Shown piece by piece: positions 6,377 to 13,811 of a DNA stretch of 16,063 nucleotides. The stretch comes from an uncultured Bacteroidota bacterium (GTDB taxonomy: Bacteria > Bacteroidota > Bacteroidia > Chitinophagales > Chitinophagaceae). The stretch is from NCBI GenBank assembly GCA_903912405.1, contig CAIWHF010000227.1:1-16063 (forward strand), given 5' to 3'. A program made the position numbers and the translations under genes. Position 1 is the first letter of the stretch. Every line of letters starts with the position of its first letter. The notes under the pieces are model-generated. The model was not told the origin of the DNA. It worked only from the letters and a program-made list of their open reading frames with translations, and did not search any database.

Positions 6377-6745
6377 ATCTATAAGCCGGATTCTGTCTTA
6401 AGTGCAAGCACTTATAGGCTATCATTTATCTAGGATTCACTTCACAATGAACCTCCATCTGCCAACCCATCAAGAAACATCCGAAGATGATTGCAGCGAG
6501 TAACCGCAAATTCCTGACCTATTTGGCATTTCAGCGTACAAGGTTTACCCCAATTTACTGTTACCAATAAATTCCGTAGGCTCTTACCCTACATTTTCAC
6601 CCTTACCATTTGCATGGCGGTAATTCTCTGTGGCACTTGCTGTATCTTATTTTCACAAGACCCCACCCGTTAGGTGGTGTACTACTCTATGCTGTCCGGA
6701 CTTTCCTCACTTGATTTTTCACAAGCGCGATAACCCAATTTGTAA
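6371..6745 (-). ncRNA. rnpB: RNase P RNA, bacterial type A
   Basis: The catalytic RNA of ribonuclease P, which removes 5' leaders from pre-tRNAs. On the minus strand the conserved landmarks are present in order: GAGGAAAGTCCGGAC (6708-6694), the GGTAAGGGTGAAA and GGTAAGAGCC segment around 6606-6580, GGTAAACC near 6548-6541, CCAAATAGGTCAG near 6525-6513, and the 3' signature ACAGAATCCGGCTTATAG (6396-6379). The outer helix P1 is a perfect 8-bp pairing of 6738-6745 with 6371-6378, which sets the ends and gives a length of about 375 nt, typical for type A. A -7 box sits immediately upstream and a strong terminator overlaps the 3' end. Confidence 0.97.
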
Positions 6746-6749
6746 GTTA

Positions 6750-6757
6750 CAAAGTTA
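6750..6757 (-). promoter_or_regulatory. -7 box for rnpB
   Basis: The minus strand reads TAACTTTG, matching TAnnTTTG. A start about 6 nt downstream coincides with the 5' strand of helix P1 (6745), so promoter and mature RNA end agree. It lies 20 bp after the thiL stop codon, with no terminator between. Confidence 0.7.
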
Positions 6758-6776
6758 CTTATTTTTTCAGTCTAAA

Positions 6777-7802
6777 TTAGAAGCTTTTCCAACCCTGAGC
6801 TATTAGCGGATGCCTATTACCTTGCTTGGTTTCTAAAAAACAGCCCTTATCCGCTTCAGTTATATAGCCTATAATACTAATTTTCTCTTGCATAGGCATT
6901 TTATCATATTCTGCTTGCGAAATAGTGAAGAGTAATTCATAATCTTCTCCACCACTCAAGGCACAAGTTGTGCTATCTATACCCAAATCAAAAGAAACTT
7001 CTTTTGTTTCGCTATGAATTGGAATCTTCTCTTCATAAACTACACAACCTACCTGACTATCCTTGCACAAATGCAAGAGCTCTGAGCTCAAACCATCACT
7101 TACATCAATCATACTGGTTGGTTGTATGGCTTGCTCATCGAGCCACTCAATAATATCCTTTCTTGCTTCTGGTTTTAATAGACGCTTTACGATATAATCT
7201 CTTGCTTCTAGGTCGGGCTGGACAGCAGGGTTTTCTAAAAATATTTTCTTTTCTCTTTCTAATAATTGCAAACCTAAATAGGCTGCACCTAAATCTCCCG
7301 ATACACAAATTAGGTCGTTAACTTGCGCACCACTTCTGCAAACAAATTTATCCGTAGCCACTTCTCCAATTGCTGTTATACTGATCACCAAACCTTTAGG
7401 ACTACTACACGTATCGCCACCAACCAAATCTACATGATATTGTTCACAAGCTGCGTGAATACCAGCATAGAGCTCTTCGAGCGCCTCTACAGAAAAACGA
7501 TTAGATACGGCTATGCTAACTGTAATTTGTGTAGGATTTGCATGCATAGCATAGATATCAGAAACATTTACCGAAACCGCTTTATAGCCCAAATGTTTTA
7601 ATGGTGTATACATTAAGTCGAAATGTATACCTTCTATTAAAAGATCCGTACTTACCACCGTTTGTTTTCCAAAATGATCTATAACGGCTGCATCATCACC
7701 GATACTTAAAACTGTTGAAGCATTTTTAATTTCAGCTTCTTGTGTTAAATGATCGATTAGTGCAAATTCCCCTAATGAGGCAATATCAGTTCTTTGTTCC
7801 AT
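6777..7802 (-). CDS. thiL: Thiamine-monophosphate kinase
   Basis: A 341-residue enzyme of the PurM/HypE/SelD-type ATP-dependent kinase fold. It phosphorylates thiamine monophosphate to thiamine pyrophosphate, the last step of B1 coenzyme synthesis. ThiL motifs appear in order: LSIGDDAAVI (32-41), STDLLIEGIHFD (51-62), VNVSDIYAM (78-86), GGDTCSS (128-134), SGDLGAAYLGL (168-178), DVSDGLSSEL (233-242) and ALSGGEDYELLFT (281-293). The Asp residues of the first, second and last motifs bind Mg-ATP in the family. In the SDI motif the usual AMGA is AMHA. The gene is the last of a tight minus-strand run, beginning 2 bp after the stop of the inositol-phosphatase-like gene. No other thiamine gene is in the window. 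Confidence 0.94.
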   Translation of the reverse strand: MEQRTDIASLGEFALIDHLTQEAEIKNASTVLSIGDDAAVIDHFGKQTVVSTDLLIEGIHFDLMYTPLKHLGYKAVSVNVSDIYAMHANPTQITVSIAVSNRFSVEALEELYAGIHAACEQYHVDLVGGDTCSSPKGLVISITAIGEVATDKFVCRSGAQVNDLICVSGDLGAAYLGLQLLEREKKIFLENPAVQPDLEARDYIVKRLLKPEARKDIIEWLDEQAIQPTSMIDVSDGLSSELLHLCKDSQVGCVVYEEKIPIHSETKEVSFDLGIDSTTCALSGGEDYELLFTISQAEYDKMPMQEKISIIGYITEADKGCFLETKQGNRHPLIAQGWKSF

Positions 7803-7804
7803 AA

Positions 7805-8575
7805 TTATGAATTCAATTCGTTTAATAAATCAGCATGTATATGATCATTACTAGCCAACATTTCTGGTTCAAAAATAGCATGTTCGTCTCCTTTAAAGTT
7901 GGTGACCCTACCGCCTGCTTCCCTTACCAAAAGTAATCCAGCTGCCAAATCCCATGGGTTAAGAAAATATTCCCAGAAAGCATCAAATCGCCCGCAGGCA
8001 ACCCAACACAAATCTAAAGCAGCAGACCCCAACCTGCGAATAGGCAAACCTCGCTTTATCAATTTTGAAAACACGCGTAAAGGGTCTGTTGAATTATCGT
8101 AATGATAAGGAAATCCTGTAACCAAAAATGCGGTATTAAAATCAGCTTTAGAGGAAACGGAAATGGGATCACCATTTAAATAGGCTCCTTTCCCTTTTTC
8201 TGCAAAGAAAAATTCATCCATCATCGGATTATAAATTGCTCCAAGCATTATTTCATTGTCCTTTTTTAATGCAATACTCACACAACACAAGGGTACACCA
8301 TGTGCGAAATTAACGGTGCCATCTATAGGATCTATAATCCATTGAAAGGGAGAAGCATTGGCCGTAGCTCCGTCTTCTTCACTTAATATAGAATGATCGG
8401 GGAAATGGTGTTTAATTTTATTAATTATAACAGACTCGCAAGCGGTATCCACTTCTGTTACAAGATCATTGATACCTTCTTTATGTTCAATCTCAAAGTG
8501 ACCCTGAAATCGCTCCAAAAGTATAGCTCCAGCCTCATGGGTAGCTTCTAAAAGTACCTTTTTTATGTTCTCCAT
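7805..8575 (-). CDS. Inositol-monophosphatase-family phosphatase, SuhB-like
   Basis: A 256-residue lithium-sensitive-type Mg-dependent phosphomonoesterase. All metal-site motifs are intact: ILSEED (63-68, metal ligand Glu66), DPIDGTVNFAHG (82-93, Asp82 and Asp85) and PWDLAAG (207-213, Asp209). The VTEVD segment (39-43) is also typical. Family members hydrolyse inositol-1-phosphate, fructose-1,6-bisphosphate, histidinol phosphate, NADP or PAP, so the substrate cannot be fixed from sequence. The overall look is closest to SuhB/IMPase. SuhB in enterobacteria also joins an RNA polymerase antitermination complex, but nothing here shows that for this protein. It sits 3 bp after tolC and 2 bp before thiL, strongly suggesting one operon. 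Confidence 0.9.
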   Translation of the reverse strand: MENIKKVLLEATHEAGAILLERFQGHFEIEHKEGINDLVTEVDTACESVIINKIKHHFPDHSILSEEDGATANASPFQWIIDPIDGTVNFAHGVPLCCVSIALKKDNEIMLGAIYNPMMDEFFFAEKGKGAYLNGDPISVSSKADFNTAFLVTGFPYHYDNSTDPLRVFSKLIKRGLPIRRLGSAALDLCWVACGRFDAFWEYFLNPWDLAAGLLLVREAGGRVTNFKGDEHAIFEPEMLASNDHIHADLLNELNS

Positions 8576-8578
8576 TAC

Positions 8579-10024
8579 TTATAATTCTATTTTATTACCT
8601 AAGTAATAATCAATAATTTTAGTTTTGAATAGTAACTCGTATTTAGCAATTAGCATAGTGCCATTTGCCTTAAAAGCAGCATTCTGTGTATTCAAATATT
8701 CTACCGTATTGATAAGCCCAAGATCAAATCTTTTTTTAGCTATTTCAAATGCACTTTCAGATGCTTGATAGGCAATAGCACTTGCTGTATATTTCATAAT
8801 AGCTTGTTTAGCATCCTGATAAGCTTTGTAAACATCTTGTTTCAATTTCACTTGAGCAGCATCCACTAATAACTGCTGTTGCTGTATAGCAATTTTACTT
8901 TGCTGCACAGCAGTTCTTGATTGAAAGGCATTAAATAAAGGTATAGATGCAGACAAAGCAATCGTTTGCCTAAAATTATTATCTACTTGTGTGTTAAAAG
9001 GTATTACAGCTGTAGTATAATTATACTTAGGAGTTAAAACTGGATAATCTACATTGTTAATATTCACTAGGTACGGAGTTGTTGAAGTGCCGGCAACAGA
9101 CACGTCTGCTATTTGCTTATATGAAGTAGCATAAGTGGAGCCAAATTGAGCAGATAAAGAAAACTGAGGCAACAATAGGGAGCGCGCATATTTAAAGTTT
9201 TTTATAGCTGCTTGCTCTTTAATTTGTGCACTTTTAATAGTTCCTACATGTTGCAAAGCAGCTTCAAAAATAACTTGTGGATCTTTAGCCGTTAATAATG
9301 AAGAAACATTCATAGCTAAAGAAGGAATATCCAAGACAAAGGGCTCTGAAAAATCTAAATTCATGAGCACTTTTAAATCTATATGTGCATTATTTACTTC
9401 ATTGAAGGAGGCAATATATGCAACGCTATCATTAGCTAACTGCGCGTGTAATTGAGCTACATTCAATACGGTTAATCTACCTGCTTGTTCAAAGCTGATG
9501 CTTTGTTGATATTGTTTTAAAGAAAAATCTACTTGTTTTTGGGCAATATCTAATTGCTCGTTCGCTAATAAGTATCTTAAATACCCTGTAGCTATATTGA
9601 GGGAAATATCGTCTTTTAATTGATCATAATCTGCACTAGCAGCTGAAAGTAAATGTTTATTTTTTTGAATTAAACTTCTTTTTTGAAACCATCCAAATAA
9701 AAGAACATCTGCATTGCCACTTAAATTTAAAAAATCATAACTCCCATTTACAAATTGGTTACTTGTAGGATCAACACTCCTACCATAGCTTCTACCATAA
9801 TTAGTACCTGTATTGAAATTAGGTAGCTGTGCTAATTGAGATTGCTGATAGGTTAAGGATTGCAAACGCTTATTTAATTCACTTTGCTTTATTTGAATAT
9901 TATGATCCAATGCATACTGCACACAAGCTTGTAAGGTCCATTTTGAATTAGGAATAGCCAAGGCACTTGCACACCATAAATGCAAAAAAAACACTATTAA
10001 AAGTAAATGTAGTTTAAATTTCAT
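8579..10024 (-). CDS. TolC-family outer-membrane channel protein
   Basis: A 481-residue outer-membrane efflux protein. A signal peptide lies at residues 1-23 (ending ASALA). Two repeats of the outer-membrane-efflux domain follow, built of long alpha-helical, Gln/Ala-rich heptad stretches (for example around 150-215 and 375-460), separated by strand regions. The opening WTLQACVQYALDHNIQIKQSELN is the standard family N-terminus, and GLINTVEYLNTQNAAF near the C-terminus is the equivalent motif of the second repeat. TolC proteins form trimers spanning outer membrane and periplasm and serve RND, ABC or MFS exporters through an adaptor. No adaptor or pump is encoded here, so its partner is elsewhere and the exported substrate is unknown. 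It leads the run into the phosphatase and thiL. No full -7 match was found in the 55 bp upstream. Confidence 0.93.
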   Translation of the reverse strand: MKFKLHLLLIVFFLHLWCASALAIPNSKWTLQACVQYALDHNIQIKQSELNKRLQSLTYQQSQLAQLPNFNTGTNYGRSYGRSVDPTSNQFVNGSYDFLNLSGNADVLLFGWFQKRSLIQKNKHLLSAASADYDQLKDDISLNIATGYLRYLLANEQLDIAQKQVDFSLKQYQQSISFEQAGRLTVLNVAQLHAQLANDSVAYIASFNEVNNAHIDLKVLMNLDFSEPFVLDIPSLAMNVSSLLTAKDPQVIFEAALQHVGTIKSAQIKEQAAIKNFKYARSLLLPQFSLSAQFGSTYATSYKQIADVSVAGTSTTPYLVNINNVDYPVLTPKYNYTTAVIPFNTQVDNNFRQTIALSASIPLFNAFQSRTAVQQSKIAIQQQQLLVDAAQVKLKQDVYKAYQDAKQAIMKYTASAIAYQASESAFEIAKKRFDLGLINTVEYLNTQNAAFKANGTMLIAKYELLFKTKIIDYYLGNKIEL

Positions 10025-10051
10025 ATAAGTTAAAATAGATAATAAAATAAA

Positions 10052-10072
10052 GGATGAAGTTTTTCTTCATCC
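10052..10072 (-). terminator. Terminator after the DUF4377-like gene
   Basis: An 8-bp stem GGATGAAG/CTTCATCC with a 5-nt loop (T5 on plus, A5 in the minus RNA) is followed on the minus strand by a T-rich tail (TTTATTTTATT). It begins 8 bp after the stop at 10080 and lies upstream of tolC. Confidence 0.8.
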
Positions 10073-10079
10073 CTATATA

Positions 10080-10793
10080 TTACTTACCGGAAGTAACTAG
10101 AAAATCCTTATCGTTGATATATACTATGGCTTGTTTATTTTTGAAATATGATTTTGGGAGTGCAACAATTAAAACAGGCTTTATGCTAAATGTATTAGTT
10201 GCGCCAACCGTTTTCTTAAATCTAATCTGAATAACCTTGTCCTTTATATAAGCACGCTCACACACTAGTTTTACTTCATTGCTAGTTACAGGTGATAAAT
10301 AAGCATAAACAAGATTTTTTTCAAAGTCAATGATAGTTGTAGATTTACCCATTACGGTAGCTGGATGAAAATACATATCAAATGTTTTCTGATCTTTAAT
10401 CAAAATTAAATCTTCATCTTTTAGTTCATTTATGGTAGAAAAATAACCTTCAATAGTAGTAAATGGAATGCCATCTGAAATCTTAGGTACCGCTTTTTTC
10501 TTATCAAGCTGTTTAATTAATCTATACTTTAATCCACCACTAAATGTGTTTGTAGTTTTTTCAACTTTTAATTTATAGGTATAACCTTCTTCATAATTAA
10601 ATCCCTCAACAGATTTAGGATCAACATACGTTATGACAGCTCCTTCTTTTAAGATTAAACATGGACTAGTTTGACCTAAAATCTGAGTGCTACATTGTTG
10701 AAAATGATCGGCAACTTCAACAGTTGTTTTAACTTGAGCCGCAACCGAAAGGGATATAAAAGAAACGATAATGAATAAATTCAGAGCTTTCAT
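10080..10793 (-). CDS. Secreted protein with DUF4377-like N-terminal and possible PrcB-like C-terminal domain
   Basis: A 237-residue exported protein of unknown function. A signal peptide covers residues 1-19/20 (SLSVAAQ). Residues about 22-98 resemble DUF4377: a Cys pair (Cys34, Cys45) with CLILKEG, then a YVDPKSVEGFNYEEGYTYKL segment (56-75) where the family has an I.GF.YE.GY.Y.L motif. The C-terminal part (about 150-232, with TIIDFEKNLVYAYL and IVALPKS) resembles the PrcB-type domain of Bacteroidota and clostridial secreted proteins, but this is weaker. It is a separate unit with its own -7 box and terminator. Both domain calls are by eye. Confidence 0.7.
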   Translation of the reverse strand: MKALNLFIIVSFISLSVAAQVKTTVEVADHFQQCSTQILGQTSPCLILKEGAVITYVDPKSVEGFNYEEGYTYKLKVEKTTNTFSGGLKYRLIKQLDKKKAVPKISDGIPFTTIEGYFSTINELKDEDLILIKDQKTFDMYFHPATVMGKSTTIIDFEKNLVYAYLSPVTSNEVKLVCERAYIKDKVIQIRFKKTVGATNTFSIKPVLIVALPKSYFKNKQAIVYINDKDFLVTSGK

Positions 10794-10810
10794 ATAATAA
10801 TTTTAGTATA

Positions 10811-10818
10811 CAAAAATA
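10811..10818 (-). promoter_or_regulatory. -7 box for the DUF4377-like gene
   Basis: The minus strand reads TATTTTTG, matching TAnnTTTG, with a predicted leader of about 11 nt before the ATG at 10793. Confidence 0.5.
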
Positions 10819-10910
10819 CATTTATTAGCCCAATGCTAGATCGATTTTATTAAAAAATAACATTTTATATCTAAATTCAAGTAAATTGCAAGACGAATTA
10901 ATACACTAAT

Positions 10911-11477
10911 ATGTTTATAGAACCTAGTAAGAATGCTAAAACAAAAGGTTGGATAGAAGTAATATGTGGTTCTATGTTTTCAGGTAAGACAGAAGAATTA
11001 ATTAGACGCTTAAAAAGAGCTCAATTAGCCAATCAAAAAGTAGAAATTTACAAACCTAGTATTGATATTAGATATGATTCTCAAGACATTGTTTCGCACA
11101 ATGACAATCGCGTATTAAGTACTCCCGTTGAAAACTCTCAACATATCCTTTTATTGCATACCGATGCAGATGTCGTAGCTATAGATGAAGCACAATTTTT
11201 TGATACCGAGATCAGCTATGTTGCCGAGCAATTAGCTAGCAAAGGTGTAAGAGTGATTATTGCCGGATTAGATATGGATTTTAAAGGTATTCCATTTGGC
11301 CCCATGCCTGCATTATTAGCCAAAGCAGATTATATCACGAAGCTTCATGCTATCTGCATGAAATGCGGAGATATCGCTAATTATTCGTTTAGAAAAACAG
11401 AAGATGAGGACAAGGTTATGTTAGGAGAACATGACACATATGAAGCAAGATGCAGATCTTGTTACAATAATGGATAG
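10911..11477 (+). CDS. tdk: Thymidine kinase, type II
   Basis: A 188-residue cytosolic nucleoside kinase that phosphorylates thymidine to dTMP for pyrimidine salvage. The P-loop is GSMFSGKT (20-27). The Walker B-like DEAQFF (92-97) contains the catalytic Glu93. The lasso/substrate region includes GLDMDFKGIPFG (119-130). A structural zinc site is complete, with Cys149, Cys152, Cys181 and Cys184 (CMKC and CRSC). Length and motifs are normal for the tetrameric type II family. It is transcribed divergently from the DUF4377-like gene. Its last 16 bp overlap the 3' end of waaA, so the two are convergent. Upstream only a degenerate -7-like sequence (TAAATTGC, 10882-10889) is visible. Confidence 0.96.
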   Translation: MFIEPSKNAKTKGWIEVICGSMFSGKTEELIRRLKRAQLANQKVEIYKPSIDIRYDSQDIVSHNDNRVLSTPVENSQHILLLHTDADVVAIDEAQFFDTEISYVAEQLASKGVRVIIAGLDMDFKGIPFGPMPALLAKADYITKLHAICMKCGDIANYSFRKTEDEDKVMLGEHDTYEARCRSCYNNG

Positions 11478-12703
11478 GGTTTCACAACTATTAACGATGT
11501 AATACGTGCAGTAGCCCCTTTCTCTTGCTCAAAAAATTGGGTAGATTTTTGTTTAAAAACTGTTGAAGGAAATTCCATTTCATAGAAACGAATTGCTGAA
11601 AGGATTTCTTCCAAGGACTCGCAAGAGGTAGCCAATTTATTTTCAATTAATAAGTTAGCTTCCCGATAGGCTTTATAAACAGGTCCGAATAAAACAGGAA
11701 TTGCCCTAACAGCTGGTTCAATAACGTTATGAACACCATCCTTGTCAAATCCTCCTCCAATCCACGCCATGTCTGCTGAAGCATAAATATTATTTAAGAT
11801 CCCAATCTTATCAATAATTAAAATATCACCATCTAATTTGTTTTCATCTGACCATAATAGCGCAGATGGGAATATTTTTTTTAGTTGAAAGATATGTTCA
11901 GTATTTACTTCATGTGGAACAATAATGAGCTTCCAAACTGGACTAATTTTCTTTTGCAATTGAGCTAATATTCGTTCATCACGCAACCAGGTACTTCCTG
12001 TAACAAATAATTTTGATGAACCCTTAAATGCTTCTATTTCATCTAATGATGGAGTGCGTAATGCATGGTCTACTACCCTATCAAATCTAGTATCACCCAC
12101 CACGCTCACCTTCAATATACCTTGTTTATTAAGAAGGATTTTTGAATAATCATCTTGAACCATAATATGAGTATAGCAATTCAGCATATGCCTAAAAATA
12201 GCGCCATACCATTTAAAAACTAATTGATTCTTATTAAAAATTGCGGAAACTAAATAGGTAGGAATGGCCATTTTTTTTAAATAATCAAGATAAAAATACC
12301 AGGATTCGTATTTAATAAAAAAAACAGCCTCGGGTCGAATTAGATTAATAAATAACAAAGAATTCTTCTTATGATCAAAGGGCAAATAAAATACATAATC
12401 ATTCTCCCCTTTATTAGCTATTGGAACATAACCAGAAGGAGAAAAAAAAGTAACAATAAATGCATGGTTTGGATAAGTAAGCCTTAATGCTTGTAATAAA
12501 GGAACAGCTTGTTCGTATTCACCTAAAGATGCTGCATGCAGCCATATTCTAGGTCTGTTTTCACTTTGCAGGCTATTGGCAACATGCTCAAGCAATTGCT
12601 TCCTACCTGCTATAAAAAGACGAGCCTTATCATTCGTAAATGCAGCAAATTGAGCAGCAAAACGATATAAACACAAGGCGATTTGATATAGTATTACACT
12701 CAT
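11462..12703 (-). CDS. waaA: 3-deoxy-D-manno-octulosonic acid (Kdo) transferase
   Basis: A 413-residue GT30-family glycosyltransferase (WaaA/KdtA) that transfers Kdo from CMP-Kdo to the lipid A precursor at the inner face of the cytoplasmic membrane. An N-terminal hydrophobic segment (about 1-22) would anchor it. Family motifs are HAASLGEYEQAVPLL (56-70, with the acceptor-side Glu62), FIKYESW (129-135), GDTRFDR (203-209), GSTWLRDE (236-243), VPHE (262-265) and the CMP-Kdo-binding GGGFDKDGVHNVIEPA (316-331). The start overlaps the stop of the upstream barrel gene by one nucleotide (TAATG), so translation is likely coupled. Its 3' end overlaps convergent tdk by 16 bp, and no terminator hairpin was found. 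It shows that the organism makes Kdo-containing lipooligosaccharide. Confidence 0.95.
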   Translation of the reverse strand: MSVILYQIALCLYRFAAQFAAFTNDKARLFIAGRKQLLEHVANSLQSENRPRIWLHAASLGEYEQAVPLLQALRLTYPNHAFIVTFFSPSGYVPIANKGENDYVFYLPFDHKKNSLLFINLIRPEAVFFIKYESWYFYLDYLKKMAIPTYLVSAIFNKNQLVFKWYGAIFRHMLNCYTHIMVQDDYSKILLNKQGILKVSVVGDTRFDRVVDHALRTPSLDEIEAFKGSSKLFVTGSTWLRDERILAQLQKKISPVWKLIIVPHEVNTEHIFQLKKIFPSALLWSDENKLDGDILIIDKIGILNNIYASADMAWIGGGFDKDGVHNVIEPAVRAIPVLFGPVYKAYREANLLIENKLATSCESLEEILSAIRFYEMEFPSTVFKQKSTQFFEQEKGATARITSLIVVKPYPLL

Positions 12704-13467
12704 TATTCAAAACTAAATTCAGTGTTTTCACGACGAAAGATAGGAATGTACCAACCTACATGCACACCCATTAAAACATCCGTTCTTTTCTCATTTCCAG
12801 GTCGCATTACATCATATAAATAATCTCTTCTACCCTGAGTAAAGCCAAGTAAACAAGATACTCCTACATGAAAATTAATCAACTCATTCTTAGCAAAGAC
12901 TGCATAGCCCAAATACTCTTCAATATACCAACCATTTGATAAACGATCATAACCTTTCAAATAATCTGATTTCAATTGTGGAACTGCATTGTCTTTATTG
13001 TAAATATTTATTTTATGTTGAATGAATCCAATGGTATTCATCCACAAAATACCATTATCCCCATTACGCTTAGATACATTGAATAGTTTTCCAAATTGCA
13101 GTCCTGTTGTATATCCTCTTTCTAATACGCTCAAGCCAATCTTCTGTCCTGCTTGGTTTAAAACTTGTCCACTGGCATCTGTAATATTAGACAATAGAGA
13201 ATCTTCTTTTATAGTACCCCCATTTAATAAATCCCATACGATACCAACAAAATAATTTTTATCAGTTTTATATTGAATACTTGGACCTACTCGAATACTA
13301 TTTCCAAATCTATTGGCCAGATCAGCAGAGGGAAAGTCGAGATGAAAATTTACACCAATTATGAATCCTTTATTAATAGTTGACTTTTCTTTCCCAAATA
13401 AATCATCTTGCGCAATCGCAAGATTTGAAATTAACAAAAGAAGTATAAATAATTGAATTCGTTTCAT
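12703..13467 (-). CDS. Predicted outer-membrane beta-barrel protein, uncharacterised
   Basis: A 254-residue exported protein. A signal peptide covers residues 1-19 (LISNLAIAQ). The mature part is a chain of short alternating amphipathic strands with many Gly and aromatic residues (GFIIGVNFHLDF, NYFVGIVWDLL, GYTTGLQFGKLF, NFHVGVSCLLGF, MGVHVGWYIPIF), typical of 8-12-stranded barrels of the PorT/OmpA-like kind. I do not recognise a named family. It is the first gene of a two-gene unit with waaA (1-nt overlap), which suggests, but does not prove, an envelope role connected with lipid A biosynthesis. Its -7 box lies only 11 bp upstream of the ATG, so the leader is at most a few nucleotides. Confidence 0.8.
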   Translation of the reverse strand: MKRIQLFILLLLISNLAIAQDDLFGKEKSTINKGFIIGVNFHLDFPSADLANRFGNSIRVGPSIQYKTDKNYFVGIVWDLLNGGTIKEDSLLSNITDASGQVLNQAGQKIGLSVLERGYTTGLQFGKLFNVSKRNGDNGILWMNTIGFIQHKINIYNKDNAVPQLKSDYLKGYDRLSNGWYIEEYLGYAVFAKNELINFHVGVSCLLGFTQGRRDYLYDVMRPGNEKRTDVLMGVHVGWYIPIFRRENTEFSFE

Positions 13468-13477
13468 AGGTTGATTT

Positions 13478-13485
13478 CAAAGTTA
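13478..13485 (-). promoter_or_regulatory. -7 box for the barrel-waaA unit
   Basis: The minus strand reads TAACTTTG, matching TAnnTTTG and identical to the rnpB box. A start 5-7 nt downstream leaves a leader of only about 4-6 nt. Confidence 0.55.
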
Positions 13486-13520
13486 ATATAATAATGTTTA
13501 ATACTTATATAAAAAGTAAA

Positions 13521-13540
13521 AGCCATCTAAAAAGATGGCT
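13521..13540 (-). terminator. Terminator after the PID-CTERM gene
   Basis: An 8-bp stem AGCCATCT/AGATGGCT with a 4-nt loop (AAAA on plus, UUUU in the minus RNA) is followed on the minus strand by TTTACTTTTT. It lies 30 bp after the stop at 13571 and closes the T9SS cargo/PID-CTERM unit. Confidence 0.8.
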
Positions 13541-13570
13541 AAATTATATTTATAACTAAACAAAATAAAA

Positions 13571-13759
13571 CTACTTGTTAAGGTCTTTTCTTTTTTTAAC
13601 ACCGTAAGCTATGGCACCAGCCACAAGAACCGTTAATCCTCCATCTAAAGGAACATCATTAACAGTCCCATCTCCACCACCTCCATCTGGTGGATTGGTT
13701 TGTGCAATTGCAGGTAGAGAAAGTGCAAAAAATATAAATAAAAATTGTAAACGTTTCAT
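13571..13759 (-). CDS. PID-CTERM-like sorting-signal small protein
   Basis: A 62-residue protein made almost entirely of targeting signals. A signal peptide covers residues 1-19/20 (LPAIAQ). A short Gly/Asp-rich linker (TNPPDGGGGDG) follows, then a C-terminal sorting tail: VPLDGG (36-41), a hydrophobic segment (42-53) and a basic cluster KKRK (55-58). This motif-TM-basic tripartite tail is the plan of exosortase/sortase-type signals, and the PLDGG.....AYG.KK form matches the PID-CTERM tails of small Bacteroidota proteins. The processing enzyme is not in the window. It lies 52 bp after the T9SS cargo gene, with no full -7 box in the gap, so co-transcription is likely. Its function is unknown. 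Confidence 0.82.
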   Translation of the reverse strand: MKRLQFLFIFFALSLPAIAQTNPPDGGGGDGTVNDVPLDGGLTVLVAGAIAYGVKKRKDLNK

Positions 13760-13811
13760 AATTGTTATTTTGATTGAATTTATTTGATAAAGAGTCTTAA
13801 TAGTATACTTA

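Noticed and set aside
7323..7601. Plus-strand 92-codon frame within thiL
   Set aside because: It is antisense to conserved ThiL motifs, with no -7 box and no domain character. It is best explained as a shadow frame.
10882..10889. TAAATTGC as a -7 box for tdk
   Set aside because: It departs from TAnnTTTG at both final positions and would not be separable from chance in this AT-rich gap.
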